Translations under genes and position numbers: made by a program
Assembly: GCF_011065405.1 (NCBI RefSeq)
Contig: NZ_CP047056.1
Coordinates: forward strand, 1,882,747-1,946,746
DNA length: 64,000 bases
Origin: Succinivibrio dextrinosolvens
GTDB taxonomy: Bacteria > Pseudomonadota > Gammaproteobacteria > Enterobacterales > Succinivibrionaceae
Direction of reading: 5' to 3'
Part shown: positions 36,784-46,326 of the stretch, in pieces
Numbering within the stretch: the stretch's first letter is position 1
Layout: every line of letters begins with the position of its first letter
The notes under the pieces: model-generated
What the model was told of the DNA's origin: nothing
Seen by the model: the letters and a program-made list of their open reading frames with translations, nothing else
Database searches by the model: none

Positions 36784-36946
36784 ATGGCGCCAACACGATC
36801 AGATCATTATCTCAAATCTGTTGAAGCCTGATTTTCAACCAAATCGGCAGGTAATTGTGCCAATTTACAAATTTACAAATCTTTGTCAAAAGCCCTGTTT
36901 TATAGTCAGGCACGACAAAGTGCCAAGGTTATTCACTAACTTTGGC

Positions 36947-36980
36947 TTTGTTCTTTCAAAATATGATTCAAAGGATTAAA
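36947..36980 (+). repeat. Inner inverted repeat, left arm
   Basis: TTTGTTCTTTCAAAATATGA and the following bases match, inverted, the arm at 38486-38518 (TTTGTTCTTTCAAAATGTGA on the minus strand). Arms closely flank the transposase gene. No target duplication adjoins them. Confidence 0.65.
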
Positions 36981-36981
36981 T

Positions 36982-38425
36982 CTAAGTTCGTTTAGCCTTG
37001 ATTTTATGTCTTCCTCTAGCAAACTTACCAAGTGGCGTATCATCATTGATACTGGCCTCAAAACCGGTTTCTTTTAGATTGTCAGGAATGTCATTGCCTG
37101 TAGGCTCAGCCTCTTTGTAGACAATGCCGATGAGACCTTCATCGTTCTCAAGCTCTGACATATCCCTGGTAAAGAATGCTTTCATGAACTTGAATCCATA
37201 ATCATCTTTCTGTGCAAGCATTCTCAGTGTCTTGAAAGACCATGGTTTATTGTAGTGGTAAGGAATATTGTCCCTGATGTAGCTAAGAATATTGAATGCC
37301 ATTTTGGTGTAGATTGTGCTGTTGTTTATATAGTCTCTATTCCTTAATGGTAGCTGATCCTGCTCAAAGACCACATCCAGTACCCAGTGCATTGATTCAA
37401 CCTTCCATCTCTGGAGAATGATTTTAAGCATGGTATCGGCAAATTCCTTATCCAGTCCATCTATAACCAGAGAGCTGATATAGAATCTGTCTTCATTCTC
37501 AACTATGGTATTAGAGTTTTGTAAATTCTTGTGGTTCTTACTCTTATCACAGAATTGACATCAGGCCACTTTTGCGCATTTCCTTAGAGAGGGCGTACTT
37601 GGCATCAAGAATTGCAATCTCTTTGCCTTCCTTTCTGCCATGAGCCTCAAAGACCATGGTAGACGAAACAGATTCCCCTGGATATTTATCCATATCGTAG
37701 AATTGAAATCCGGTTTTTACGTCATCTATCAGATTACCCTGATTGTCTTTCAGACAAACCAGAAAGTCGGCATTGGCATCAACCACAGCCTTTACTGTAT
37801 ATGGTCTGGTATTTATGGCATCCCAGGTGAGGATTGCATTTCTCAGATTCAGAGCTTTAATCATATCCAGAATTACTTCTGCCTCATGATTTTTCTTGTC
37901 TACAGTTCTCTGGGAGAGAGTAATTCCGTAGGTTGAGGAATGCAGACTAACGATGTCGATGCCAGAATCTTTTCGTGCATCATTACCGTTCTTGCTTGAT
38001 CTTGTTGCATTGATATTCTGTCCATCTGCTGCTATTACCTCTCTTTCTTTTAAGGGTACTGAACCCAATGGTTTCTCTGAGAGTTCTCTATGATTGGCAA
38101 AGTAGTTTGTTAGGAAGTTTACCGTTTCATTAGTATTAAGAATGCTTACTACTCTTCTTAAGGTCTGCTCTGATGGAACGTCATCATCCAAACCATAGAA
38201 ACTTTCTTTAAGCCAAGGCAGCTTTTCTAACCAAAACAGTCTCTGTTCACTTGCGTCATTACAGTTACATATTCTGGCTAAAATAACTATAGAGCATATG
38301 ACACTCAGAGGATAGATAATGCGATCCTGTGCTCGAGGATCAGTTAAATTCAGCTCAACAATTCTCTGAAGAAAGGAAGCATCGTTAATAGTATTGTCAA
38401 AAGCATCCTGGTCAGTTGAAGTCAT
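36982..38425 (-). pseudogene. ISAs1-family transposase, frameshifted
   Basis: The 5' part (38425-37547) encodes an H-repeat/ISAs1-type transposase with EREVIAADGQNINATRSSK, ILTWDAINTRPYTVKAV and FLVCLKDNQGNL. At a run of four A's (37570-37573) the frame is lost by one base. The other frame continues KWPDVNSVIRVRTTRIYK and RFYISSLVIDGLDKEFAD to IILQRWKVESMHWVLDVVF, which carries the conserved HW region, and runs to 36982. The full product would be about 481 residues, long for the family. Confidence 0.85.
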
Positions 38426-38485
38426 TTTTATTCTTTCGTATCCGTTACAATTACAGGGAAAGGATATTAATTATTTAACATTAAG

Positions 38486-38518
38486 TTTGATCCGTGAATC
38501 ACATTTTGAAAGAACAAA
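38486..38518 (-). repeat. Inner inverted repeat, right arm
   Basis: This is the partner of the arm at 36947-36980; about 29 of 33 positions match when inverted, allowing one gap. Confidence 0.65.
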
Positions 38519-38611
38519 ATCAGTAGGTTAACTAACTGATTAATTTACATTAATTTTTGTAAATTACAAATTTGTAACTATGTGAGCGCCATCATATGGT
38601 GTTGACGCCAT

Positions 38612-38622
38612 ATTGGTGGCAT
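38612..38622 (+). repeat. Right target-site duplication of ISAs1-like element
   Basis: ATTGGTGGCAT directly follows the right terminal repeat and duplicates 36773-36783. Confidence 0.8.
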
Positions 38623-39600
38623 TCAGTCTTTATATGAAGCTCAGGATAAAGATATAATCGCTTTCTATGCCACCGTAGAAGGTACAGAAGAATGTAGGAC
38701 TGCAGGAAAATACAAAAATAGAATCTCAAAATTAACCTTTTACAAGGAAGATGATCCAACAAGTATATATAGTTTTCTAAATAACTACAGAGAAAAAAAC
38801 ACACTTGTTAAGTTTTTTTTAGAATATCTTAAATATACATTTTTCGACTCTAACTCAAAAGTTTTTTTGAAGATATTATTGAGACACATAAAGGAAATTT
38901 GGAAAAACTACAACTAGATGATGTGTTTATTAAAGGATCACAACGCATTCAAAAATCTGTAAATGAATACGACTCTCCAAAAGAATTCTTTTATCAATTA
39001 CTAAAAGTTCATATTTTGAATCAATATATTATTAGTTGGTTCAATAATTCTGATAAAGACATGATTAATTACAGTTATGTTTTTAGTGGCATTAAATTAA
39101 AAAAAGAAATTGAAAATTATTCTGTATGTTTTGAAACCAAGTATTGGTATAACAGCTACTATATAGTAATAACCGTATGTTCTAAGAAAAGTATTCCTAA
39201 AAAAGCTTTAAAAGCTTTATTTGATGAAGTAAGCGATCATGTAGAAACAAAACAAAACAAGACCAATGGTGAATATGAATATTCCCTCTGGTTATGGATT
39301 CTTGATTATGATGTTTATGAAAAATATATAGATAAGATCGATGACAAAATAATCAAAAATAACTGGAAGACATACAGTAAATACATTGAACTCATATGTA
39401 AAAAATGTATGAAAAAAATTTTTGAGAATATATGTAAAAGAATAAAAAAAATAAATAAAGAACAACAAAAACAAGATGTTAATAAGCCTAACGACATAGA
39501 CAAAAAAACAAAACAAGATGGTGATATGCCTTACTACATATACAAAAACCTTCCTTATTAGAGGGCAAAATAATCTCAATCGATGAAATAAAAACGTATA

Positions 39601-39683
39601 TTTAGAGAATAGTGAAATACAGAATTCATTCTCTAAAACTATAAGGGAATGATTGTAACTTGGTATCTTTTGCCTAAGTTACA
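39601..39683. other. Two consecutive hairpins after the nuclease gene
   Basis: TTTAGAGAAT/ATTCTCTAAA (39601-39610 and 39628-39637) and TGTAACTT/AAGTTACA (39654-39661 and 39676-39683) are perfect inverted repeats. They may terminate the nuclease transcript. No strong T-run follows. Confidence 0.4.
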
Positions 39684-39735
39684 TTTCAGGAAGCGCCGGC
39701 TAAGGTCCTCTTAGTCTCCAAAACACCGGCTAAGT

Positions 39736-39899
39736 GCAAATATTTCAAGAGTAATGTACTTCTTTTTTATTGGTGATAAAGCGGTACTAACCAATGGCTT
39801 AGTGAAAAAAAAACACAAAAAACTCCAATAAAAGAAATAGAAAAAGCACTGAAATACAGACAAGACTATATACAAAGATATGGTGATACAAATGGATGA
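39736..39899 (+). pseudogene. HigB/Gp49-like toxin remnant
   Basis: The frame gives ANISRVMYFFFIGDKAVLTN then GLVKK. At a run of nine A's (39805-39813) it shifts to TQKTPIKEIEKALKYRQDYI and a stop at 39899. This is the C-terminal half of a phage-derived Gp49-like/HigB toxin, typically ...RVLYFF...FVKKTQKTP. The N-terminal half, upstream of a stop near 39710, is missing. Its stop overlaps the antitoxin start. Confidence 0.7.
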
Positions 39900-40164
39900 T
39901 TTTGATAACTATTTGGTAGAGCAGCAAAAAAATCCAAAATTCAAAAAAGAGTATGATGCTTTGGAGCCTGATTATCAGATGATCTCTTCTCTGATTGCTG
40001 CAAGAGCTGAAAAAAAACTTACTCAGCAGGATCTCTCAAAAATTACAGGGATTGCTCAGGCAGATTTATCAAAAATCGAGAATGGAAATGCAAATCCTAC
40101 TTTAAAAACCTTAAAAAAAATTGCTGAAGGATTAGGAAAAAGACTACAGATATCATTTGTCTGA
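39892..40164 (+). CDS. XRE-family antitoxin (HigA-like)
   Basis: This protein of about 90 residues has a helix-turn-helix over roughly residues 35-88: KKLTQQDLSKITGIAQADLS and NANPTLKTLKKIAEGLGKRL. I chose the ATG at 39892, which overlaps the toxin stop; an in-frame ATG lies 12 bases upstream. It would have neutralised the adjacent HigB-type toxin and repressed the operon. The toxin is broken, so this is an orphan antitoxin. It is convergent with rpoH, 18 bp away. Confidence 0.85.
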   Translation: MDDFDNYLVEQQKNPKFKKEYDALEPDYQMISSLIAARAEKKLTQQDLSKITGIAQADLSKIENGNANPTLKTLKKIAEGLGKRLQISFV

Positions 40165-40182
40165 GCTTTTTTTTCAGGAAGG

Positions 40183-41085
40183 TTACTTGGTGATAAGCTT
40201 GGTACCTGAATCCTGACCATGAAGGATCATTTCCTTGATCTTCTTTAGAGATGAGGTTTCAATCTGTCTTACGCGCTCAACTGAAACCTTAAGTTCATTA
40301 GACAGTTCCTGAAGGGTTGCCTTCTGTTCATCAAGCCATCTTCTCTTAATGATGTATTTTGATCTCTCATCAAGTGAATTTAATGCATTACCAAGCTGTT
40401 CAAGCTCAAAGCTCTTATAGTCTCTGTTCTCAAAGTTCTTGGCAAAGTTGGAATTCTCATCCTCAAGATAGGCAGCAGGAGCAAGCATAGGCAGAGAGGC
40501 TGCAGTTTCTGAAGAATCCTCTGCAGAAAGATCATAGCCAATATCCTGTCCTGCCAGTCTTGACTCCATTTCAGCCACATCACTTTCGGTCACACCAAGA
40601 GTCTGTGCAACTGTCTCTCTTTCACTCTGAGAGAACCATCCCAAATGCTTTTTATTCTGTCTTAATTTGAAGAAAAGCTTTCTCTGAGCCTTGGTGGTAG
40701 CTACCTTAACTACACGCCAGTTCTTGATAACGTAATCATGAATTTCAGATTTAATCCAGTGAACGGCAAAGGCAGCAAGTCTTGCACCAGCATCAGGGTC
40801 AAAGTGCTTAACCGCCTTCATGAGCCCGATATTGCCTTCCTGAATAAGATCAGCCAGAGGCAGACCATAACCAGAATAACCTCTGGCTATACTTACCACG
40901 AGTCTGAGGTGAGAGAGCACCAGCTTTCTTGCAGCTTCAAGATCACCATAATCACGAAGTCTTATGGCAAGAGCTCTCTCATCCTCTATTTCAAGCATAG
41001 GAACCTGATTGATGGCTTTTACATAGCCTTCAATATTGCCAACAGGGGCAAGCATTCCTAATGACTGATTCTCTTTATCTGACAA
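40183..41085 (-). CDS. rpoH: RNA polymerase heat-shock sigma factor (sigma-32)
   Basis: This 300-residue sigma factor has region 2 with LVLSHLRLVVSIARGYSGYG and LADLIQEGNIGLMKAVKHFD, the RpoH box-like QRKLFFKLRQNKKHLGWFS and region 4 helix-turn-helix ATLQELSNELKVSVERVRQIE. It directs heat-shock genes. The 3' end borders the accessory island, and a decayed copy of this end lies at 29052-29130. ftsEX, often between rpoH and ftsY, are absent. Confidence 0.96.
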   Translation of the reverse strand: MSDKENQSLGMLAPVGNIEGYVKAINQVPMLEIEDERALAIRLRDYGDLEAARKLVLSHLRLVVSIARGYSGYGLPLADLIQEGNIGLMKAVKHFDPDAGARLAAFAVHWIKSEIHDYVIKNWRVVKVATTKAQRKLFFKLRQNKKHLGWFSQSERETVAQTLGVTESDVAEMESRLAGQDIGYDLSAEDSSETAASLPMLAPAAYLEDENSNFAKNFENRDYKSFELEQLGNALNSLDERSKYIIKRRWLDEQKATLQELSNELKVSVERVRQIETSSLKKIKEMILHGQDSGTKLITK

Positions 41086-41175
41086 CTTATTCTCTTCGTA
41101 ACAGCAAATTACAAACGGAAAACAATTATATGCCTATAGAGGCTGTATAAATACACTACCAGAGAAATTATTTCA

Positions 41176-42549
41176 CTAGCTGAAGAGAGCATCAACGAAA
41201 TGGTCGACATCGAATACTCTTAAATCTTCCTTACTCTCGCCTATACCGACGTATCTTACAGGTACTTTAAACTTATCAGCAAGAGCAAAGATTACACCGC
41301 CTTTAGCTGTACCATCGAGCTTAGTCAGTACAAGTCCGGAGACATTGACAGCCTCTCCGAAAATCTTCATCTGAGAAACAGCATTCTGACCGGTGGTTGA
41401 ATCCAGTACCAGCATAACCTCGTTAGGAACATTCTCATCAATCTTCTTCATAACGCGAACAATCTTCTTGAGCTCTTCCATCAGATTGTCCTTGTTCTGA
41501 AGTCTGCCCGCGGTATCGCAGATAAGCACATCTGTATTGTGAGCCTTAGCTGAGGTTAGAGCATCATAGATAACTGATGCACTGTCGGAACCTGTTGGCT
41601 GAGAGACTACAGGAGTATTGGTACGTGCTCCCCACTCCTTTAACTGTTCAACAGCTGCAGCTCTGAAGGTATCACCGGCAGCAAGCATTACGCTCTTGCC
41701 CTGCTCCTTATACTTAAGAGCAAGCTTACCGATGGTAGTAGTTTTACCTGCACCGTTAACACCTACCATCAGGATAACAAATGGCAGATCGTTGGTTCTT
41801 TTTACCTCAAGAGGAATTGCACAAGGCTTTAGAATATCTTTTAGAATATTCTTAAGATTATTCTTTAGAGCACTTGCATCCTTAAGCTCACGCAGTTTTG
41901 ACTCTTCACGCAGCTTCTCAATAATTCTGGTGGTGGTCTCAACACCAAGATCAGCGGTTAATAAAGAGGTTTCTAGCTCCTCATACAGACCTTCATCAAT
42001 CTTCTTACCAGAAACCAGAGCGCCGATACCTAAAGCCAGATTCTCACGAGTACGCTTTAATCTTTCAAAGAATGATCTCTTAACCTTGGTTTCTTCAGCT
42101 TTATCTGAGTTTTTATCTTCTTCAGCAGGAACAACAGCTTCAACAGGAGCAGCTTCGCTTTCAAACTGTTCAGTCTTTTCCTGTACAGCATCCTTAGTAA
42201 CCTCAGTTTTAGTTTCCAGGGTGTCTGAAGCCTCAGGAATTTCTTTATCCTCAGCTACCTCAACTTCAGGCTCAGCCTTAGCCTCTTCTGCAGCTACACT
42301 CTGAGGCTGTTCCTCTTTAGAATCTGAGGTCTGTACCTTCTGTGTCTGCTCTGTCTCATTGGACTTTTCAACAGCACTTTCACTCTCAGATTGCTCTGTC
42401 TTTGATGATTCGGTATTTAATGCTTCTGTACCTGCTGACTCTTTTACTTCTTCAGCAGTCTTCTCTGTATCATTAACTTTCTCTGAGATATTCTCTTCGT
42501 TCTGATTTTCTTCTTTATTCTTTTTAGAGAAAAATGAAAAAAGGCCCAT
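41176..42549 (-). CDS. ftsY: Signal recognition particle receptor FtsY
   Basis: This protein of about 457 residues has a long acidic Glu/Ser/Thr-rich N-terminal A domain (about 1-155) and an NG GTPase domain. P-loop GVNGAGKTTTIGKLALKY, DTAGRLQNKDNLMEELKKI and TKLDGTAKGG are present. It docks SRP-ribosome complexes at the membrane. I chose the ATG at 42549, with GAGGAC upstream, giving MGLFSFFSKK. Confidence 0.97.
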   Translation of the reverse strand: MGLFSFFSKKNKEENQNEENISEKVNDTEKTAEEVKESAGTEALNTESSKTEQSESESAVEKSNETEQTQKVQTSDSKEEQPQSVAAEEAKAEPEVEVAEDKEIPEASDTLETKTEVTKDAVQEKTEQFESEAAPVEAVVPAEEDKNSDKAEETKVKRSFFERLKRTRENLALGIGALVSGKKIDEGLYEELETSLLTADLGVETTTRIIEKLREESKLRELKDASALKNNLKNILKDILKPCAIPLEVKRTNDLPFVILMVGVNGAGKTTTIGKLALKYKEQGKSVMLAAGDTFRAAAVEQLKEWGARTNTPVVSQPTGSDSASVIYDALTSAKAHNTDVLICDTAGRLQNKDNLMEELKKIVRVMKKIDENVPNEVMLVLDSTTGQNAVSQMKIFGEAVNVSGLVLTKLDGTAKGGVIFALADKFKVPVRYVGIGESKEDLRVFDVDHFVDALFS

Positions 42550-42679
42550 TATTGTCCTCAATTAAGCTATTACAATTTACAAACTCATGCAATTATATGC
42601 TAATTTTTACGATATTTCATTTTATTAGGCAGGTGTAGACGATCTGTTTCTGTTACAATTCCTCAAAAAAGGAAGAAAT

Positions 42680-43246
42680 ATGGCTGGATACGAAAACGAA
42701 ATTAAGATTATTGGCGGCCTGTATAAAGGTAAGCTTATCCCTTTAAAGGATGCAGAAGGCCTAAGACCAACCCCTGCCAGAGTAAGAGAAACCATCTTCA
42801 CCTGGCTTAGCGGCAACATTGAAAATGCCCGTGTGCTTGATCTGTTTGCAGGTTCAGGAGCATTAGGCTTTGAAGCTCTATCAAGAGGTGCTGATAAGGT
42901 TACCTTAGTTGAGATGAATCCTCAGACAGTATCTACCATAAAAGGTGTTGCTGAAACCTTTAAGACAGACAAGGTGGAAGTAATTAAGGCTGACGCCCTA
43001 TCCTATCTTGAGAATACTTCAGAGAAATTTGATGTCATCTTTGTTGACCCACCTTATAAGCTGGACATCTATGAGTCTGTACTGAGTCTTATCCTAAAGA
43101 GAAATCTTATTGATGAGAATTCAGTTATCTATGTAGAGATGAGAAACGGTTCCAATCAGATTGTTCCTGGACTTGAATGTATCAGAGAACAGACTGCAGG
43201 ACAGGCTAAATATACCCTGATGAGAAAGAGCAGTCTGCTGTTTTAG
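42680..43246 (+). CDS. rsmD: 16S rRNA (guanine966-N2)-methyltransferase RsmD
   Basis: This 188-residue methyltransferase has the SAM-binding VLDLFAGSGALGFEALSRGA and the catalytic VDPPYKLDIYE. N-terminal GGLYKGKLIPLKDAEGLRPT and RVRETIFTWL are typical. It is divergent from ftsY, its usual neighbour. Confidence 0.96.
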   Translation: MAGYENEIKIIGGLYKGKLIPLKDAEGLRPTPARVRETIFTWLSGNIENARVLDLFAGSGALGFEALSRGADKVTLVEMNPQTVSTIKGVAETFKTDKVEVIKADALSYLENTSEKFDVIFVDPPYKLDIYESVLSLILKRNLIDENSVIYVEMRNGSNQIVPGLECIREQTAGQAKYTLMRKSSLLF

Positions 43247-43251
43247 TTTTT

Positions 43252-43283
43252 ATTCCATTTCACCTTTGAAGATGAAATGGAAT
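43252..43283. terminator. Inverted repeat between rsmD and sdaA, probable bidirectional terminator
   Basis: ATTCCATTTCA and TGAAATGGAAT form a perfect 11-bp stem with a 10-bp loop between two convergent genes. T-rich sequence flanks it but the T-run is imperfect. Confidence 0.55.
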
Positions 43284-43297
43284 TCTACATTATATTT

Positions 43298-44695
43298 TTA
43301 ACACTCAACCACGCTTACAGCCAAACCACCGGCACTGGTTTCCTTGAACTTGATGTTCATATTTCTGCCGATTTCATTCATAGCCATAATTGCAGCATCC
43401 AAAGACACCTTGTGCTGAGTATCCTTCTCTGCAGTAGCCAGAAGCACTGCGTTATATGCCTTGATAGCTCCCATTGCGTTTCTTTCAATACAAGGGATCT
43501 GCACATAACCGCCTACAGGATCACAGGTTAGACCCAGATGATGCTCAAGAGCAATTTCAGCCGCATTTTCCACAACACAGGCATCATAGCCTCTTGCATG
43601 AGCCAACATGGCAGCAGCCATGGATGAGGCAACACCAATTTCTCCCTGACAGCCAACCTCTGCACCGGCAATACCTGCATTGTGCTTGCAGAGCATACCA
43701 ACGGCTACAGAGGCCAGAAGACCTTCGCGCAGAGCTCGGTCTCCCAAGCTCATATCATTTCTCATAGCGTACAGCAGAGCTGGAATTACTCCTGCAGCAC
43801 CACAGGTTGGAGCTGTAACAATCACACCACCGGAGGCGTTCTCTTCGGAAACAGCAAAGGCATAGGAGTTAATCTTGCCCATCAGTCTGTCTGCCTCAAA
43901 GTTATTGGTCTTGTACTGCTCTAAGATAGCCTGAGCCTTTCTCCATACTCCAAGGTGACCTGGAAGTTTACCTACGTTATTAAGACCTCTTTTTACAGAG
44001 TCGTACATAACCTCCATAAGCTCATCGAGTTTTTCGCAGATCTTTGGACGGGACATACCGGTTATAGACATCTCATTCTCAAGGATAAGCTCATGTATAG
44101 TAAGACCTGTTTCCTGAAGTCTCTGATGCAGTTCACGCATCGTTCCGTATGGATGGACAGGTTTACCTCTTTCCTCTTCCTTCCAGCCTTTCCACTGAAT
44201 AAAGCCCCCGCCCACAGAATAGTATTCAACCTCAAACAGGTTATTTCTGTTTGCATCAAGCAGAGCAATCAGCATGGTGTTGTTGTAAGGAGAGTCATGC
44301 TTTACAGGACCGAACTTGATACAGTCCAGACTCACCGTAATTGATTTATTTTTAAGCTTAATTTCGTATTTCTTTTCAGGAGTCTTCTTAATATCCTGAA
44401 GCACGGAGCCTGGACATTTCTCAGGAATATTACCGATTATACCGGCCAGAACAGCGGAATCAGTGCCGTGACCAACACCGGTTGCAGACAGTGATCCCAG
44501 TAAGGTTACCTCAATTGCAGCGGCTTTTGAAATCACTTCATCACTCAGAGCTGAAATCTTATTGTAAAAATCGTTACCAGCCTTCATTGGTCCGATTGTA
44601 TGAGAACTTGATGGACCAGGACCAACCTTGAAAAAATCAAAGATAGCTGTTTCTACAGGAGGTCTGTTTTGTATTTTGTATTTATATTCTGACAT
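43298..44695 (-). CDS. sdaA: L-serine ammonia-lyase (iron-sulfur, single chain)
   Basis: This 465-residue enzyme deaminates L-serine to pyruvate using a [4Fe-4S] cluster. Signatures are FFKVGPGPSSSHTIGPMKAG near the N-terminus, SAYA-type SYAFAVSEENASGGVIVTAP, GAEVGCQGEIGVASSMAAAM and LTCDPVGGYVQIPCIERNA, with the cluster-type cysteines. It lies 70 bp after the serine permease gene, so the pair imports and degrades serine. Confidence 0.93.
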   Translation of the reverse strand: MSEYKYKIQNRPPVETAIFDFFKVGPGPSSSHTIGPMKAGNDFYNKISALSDEVISKAAAIEVTLLGSLSATGVGHGTDSAVLAGIIGNIPEKCPGSVLQDIKKTPEKKYEIKLKNKSITVSLDCIKFGPVKHDSPYNNTMLIALLDANRNNLFEVEYYSVGGGFIQWKGWKEEERGKPVHPYGTMRELHQRLQETGLTIHELILENEMSITGMSRPKICEKLDELMEVMYDSVKRGLNNVGKLPGHLGVWRKAQAILEQYKTNNFEADRLMGKINSYAFAVSEENASGGVIVTAPTCGAAGVIPALLYAMRNDMSLGDRALREGLLASVAVGMLCKHNAGIAGAEVGCQGEIGVASSMAAAMLAHARGYDACVVENAAEIALEHHLGLTCDPVGGYVQIPCIERNAMGAIKAYNAVLLATAEKDTQHKVSLDAAIMAMNEIGRNMNIKFKETSAGGLAVSVVEC

Positions 44696-44764
44696 AATTT
44701 TTGTTCTTATATATCAATAAATAGGCCAGGATAAGTACTACCCAGGCCTCAGAGTTATACGTTG

Positions 44765-46039
44765 TTAGATAAAGCTTAACAGCAGTGAAGCAATAGTTAC
44801 GATACCCATTACGGTAATGAAGACATTAGAGAAACTACCCTGATACTTCTTCATTGCGGGAATCTTGGCAATTGCATACATTGGCATTAAGAACAGAATG
44901 ATGGCAATGATAGGACCGCCAAGTGACTCAATCAGACTTAGGATACTTGGATTAACGGTTGCCACAAACCATAAGGTTAGAAGGAAGAAAATGGTGATAA
45001 CGCGGTTTCTGCGTTTGCTTACCATCTTGGCACCTGGAGTCAGCTTAACAATGATGCCGTTTAAACCTTCTCTTGCGCCCATGTAGTGACCGAAGAATGA
45101 GGTTGAGATAGCCAGGAAAGCTACAAATGGTCCAAAGTAAGCAATTACAGGAGCATCAAACTTGTTGGCAAGATATGACAGAATGCTGATGTTCTGGGCT
45201 CTGGCCATGCTCAGATCCTGTGGAGACAGTGATAACACACAGGAGAATACAAACAGCATAACAAACAGAACCAGGATTCCACTAGTGTACTTAAGAGTAC
45301 GGCTTGCATACTTTTCAGCCTGATCACCATAACGCTCTTTCTGAGATACAGCAAAAGTTGAGATTGCAGGAGAGTGGTTGAATGCAAATACTAATACAGG
45401 AATGGTAATCCACAGAGTAGATGCAAAGCTGCCGAAATCAGGAACAAAACTGAACTGTGAAAGATCCCACTTTGGAATCAGATATAAAGACATTGCGAAA
45501 AGAATACAGCAGAGTGGGTATACAAGCTTCTCATTGAACAGAAGAACCAGCTTCTCACCGCAGATGATAATTGCAATGTAAGAGAAAACACAGATACCGG
45601 CAAGAATTACTCTTGGAGGAGCACTCATATGCAGCTGATTTACGATAAAGCTGTCTACAGTATTGGTAATACTTACGCCGTAAATCAGAAGAATTGGGTA
45701 GATAGCAAAGAAATACAGAGCAGTAATGATTAAACCTGCTGATTTACCGAAGAATTCCTCAGTAACATTGGTAATATCACCGTCCTTTAGAGATGATGCC
45801 AGTACAAGTCTGGCAAGGCCTCTGTGAGCAAAGTATGTCATGGGGCCTACAATAAGGGTAATGATTACCAGAGGCCATAATCCGGACATACCGGCGGTAA
45901 TAGGCAGGAATAAAATTCCGGCACCAACAGCGGTTCCAAATAGGTTCAGCATCCACATGATGTCGAACTTGTGCCATCTTTCTCTTGAGTTGCTGGTAAC
46001 AACCTGAGAAGTTGCAGCAGTATTATTAGTTATTTCCAT
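44765..46039 (-). CDS. sdaC: Serine/threonine permease of the HAAAP family
   Basis: This 424-residue protein has about 11 membrane segments. The start [20 protein letters not shown] and the segment [20 protein letters not shown] match SdaC-type proton-coupled serine permeases. Linkage with sdaA supports serine as substrate. Confidence 0.92.
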   Translation of the reverse strand: MEITNNTAATSQVVTSNSRERWHKFDIMWMLNLFGTAVGAGILFLPITAGMSGLWPLVIITLIVGPMTYFAHRGLARLVLASSLKDGDITNVTEEFFGKSAGLIITALYFFAIYPILLIYGVSITNTVDSFIVNQLHMSAPPRVILAGICVFSYIAIIICGEKLVLLFNEKLVYPLCCILFAMSLYLIPKWDLSQFSFVPDFGSFASTLWITIPVLVFAFNHSPAISTFAVSQKERYGDQAEKYASRTLKYTSGILVLFVMLFVFSCVLSLSPQDLSMARAQNISILSYLANKFDAPVIAYFGPFVAFLAISTSFFGHYMGAREGLNGIIVKLTPGAKMVSKRRNRVITIFFLLTLWFVATVNPSILSLIESLGGPIIAIILFLMPMYAIAKIPAMKKYQGSFSNVFITVMGIVTIASLLLSFI

Positions 46040-46326
46040 ATTAGTTCCTTATGTTTTATAGAAAAACCTTTGGTTCTGGTTTTTCATGATTTGAATATAC
46101 CTCGCCTGAATATTCTTCAGTAACGAAGTATGCCCATTTTAAGTGCAGAAACATTTTCAGTCACCACTTTTGCAGATAAAACATGAGTACATTAAAAATT
46201 AACAGTATTTCTGTGTGTTCCACCTCAAGCTTTGAGTATTTAGGTTATAAGAAGCATAGAGAAACAGTAAAAAAACAAGTATATTGCTAGGTTTTGCAAA
46301 ATTCAAAAATTTGAATTTTCTATTAT

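Larger units (their letters stand above)
36784..38611 (-). mobile_element. ISAs1-like insertion sequence, 1828 bp
   Basis: The left end reads ATGGCGCCAACACGAT and the right end, reading inward, ATGGCGTCAACACCAT: 14 of 16 identical. An 11-bp direct repeat flanks them. The host reading frame is restored by precise removal. A second, longer inverted repeat lies inside at about 36947-36980 and 38486-38518. The transposase gene is frameshifted, so the copy is probably immobile by itself. Confidence 0.8.
36335..39561 (+). pseudogene. PD-(D/E)XK nuclease family protein split by an insertion sequence and a frameshift
   Basis: The 5' part (36335-36783) encodes METHINEDTITDLLAHIL-type residues and the nuclease core SRLDLFIKIP...IIIENKIFDAPEQPKQMERY, that is D...ExK. 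Excising 36784-38611 and one 11-bp duplicate joins MERYIGGI to QSLYEAQDKDIIAFYATVEG in frame. The 3' part then meets a one-base shift in the A4/T7 tract at 38857-38868, after which FFEDIIETHKGNLEKLQLDD continues to 39561. The restored protein would have about 460 residues, resembling the PDDEXK_4 type. It starts 10 bp after the WYL gene, so the two formed an operon. Confidence 0.85.

Noticed and set aside
36784-36979. The end of the open frame at 36335-36979 taken as the natural C-terminus of a short nuclease
   Set aside because: This part lies inside the insertion sequence, after the 11-bp duplication; the true continuation is at 38623.
41618-42304. Long open frame opposite ftsY
   Set aside because: It is antisense to the acidic FtsY N-terminal domain, whose codon bias creates open antisense frames. 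No homology is recognisable.
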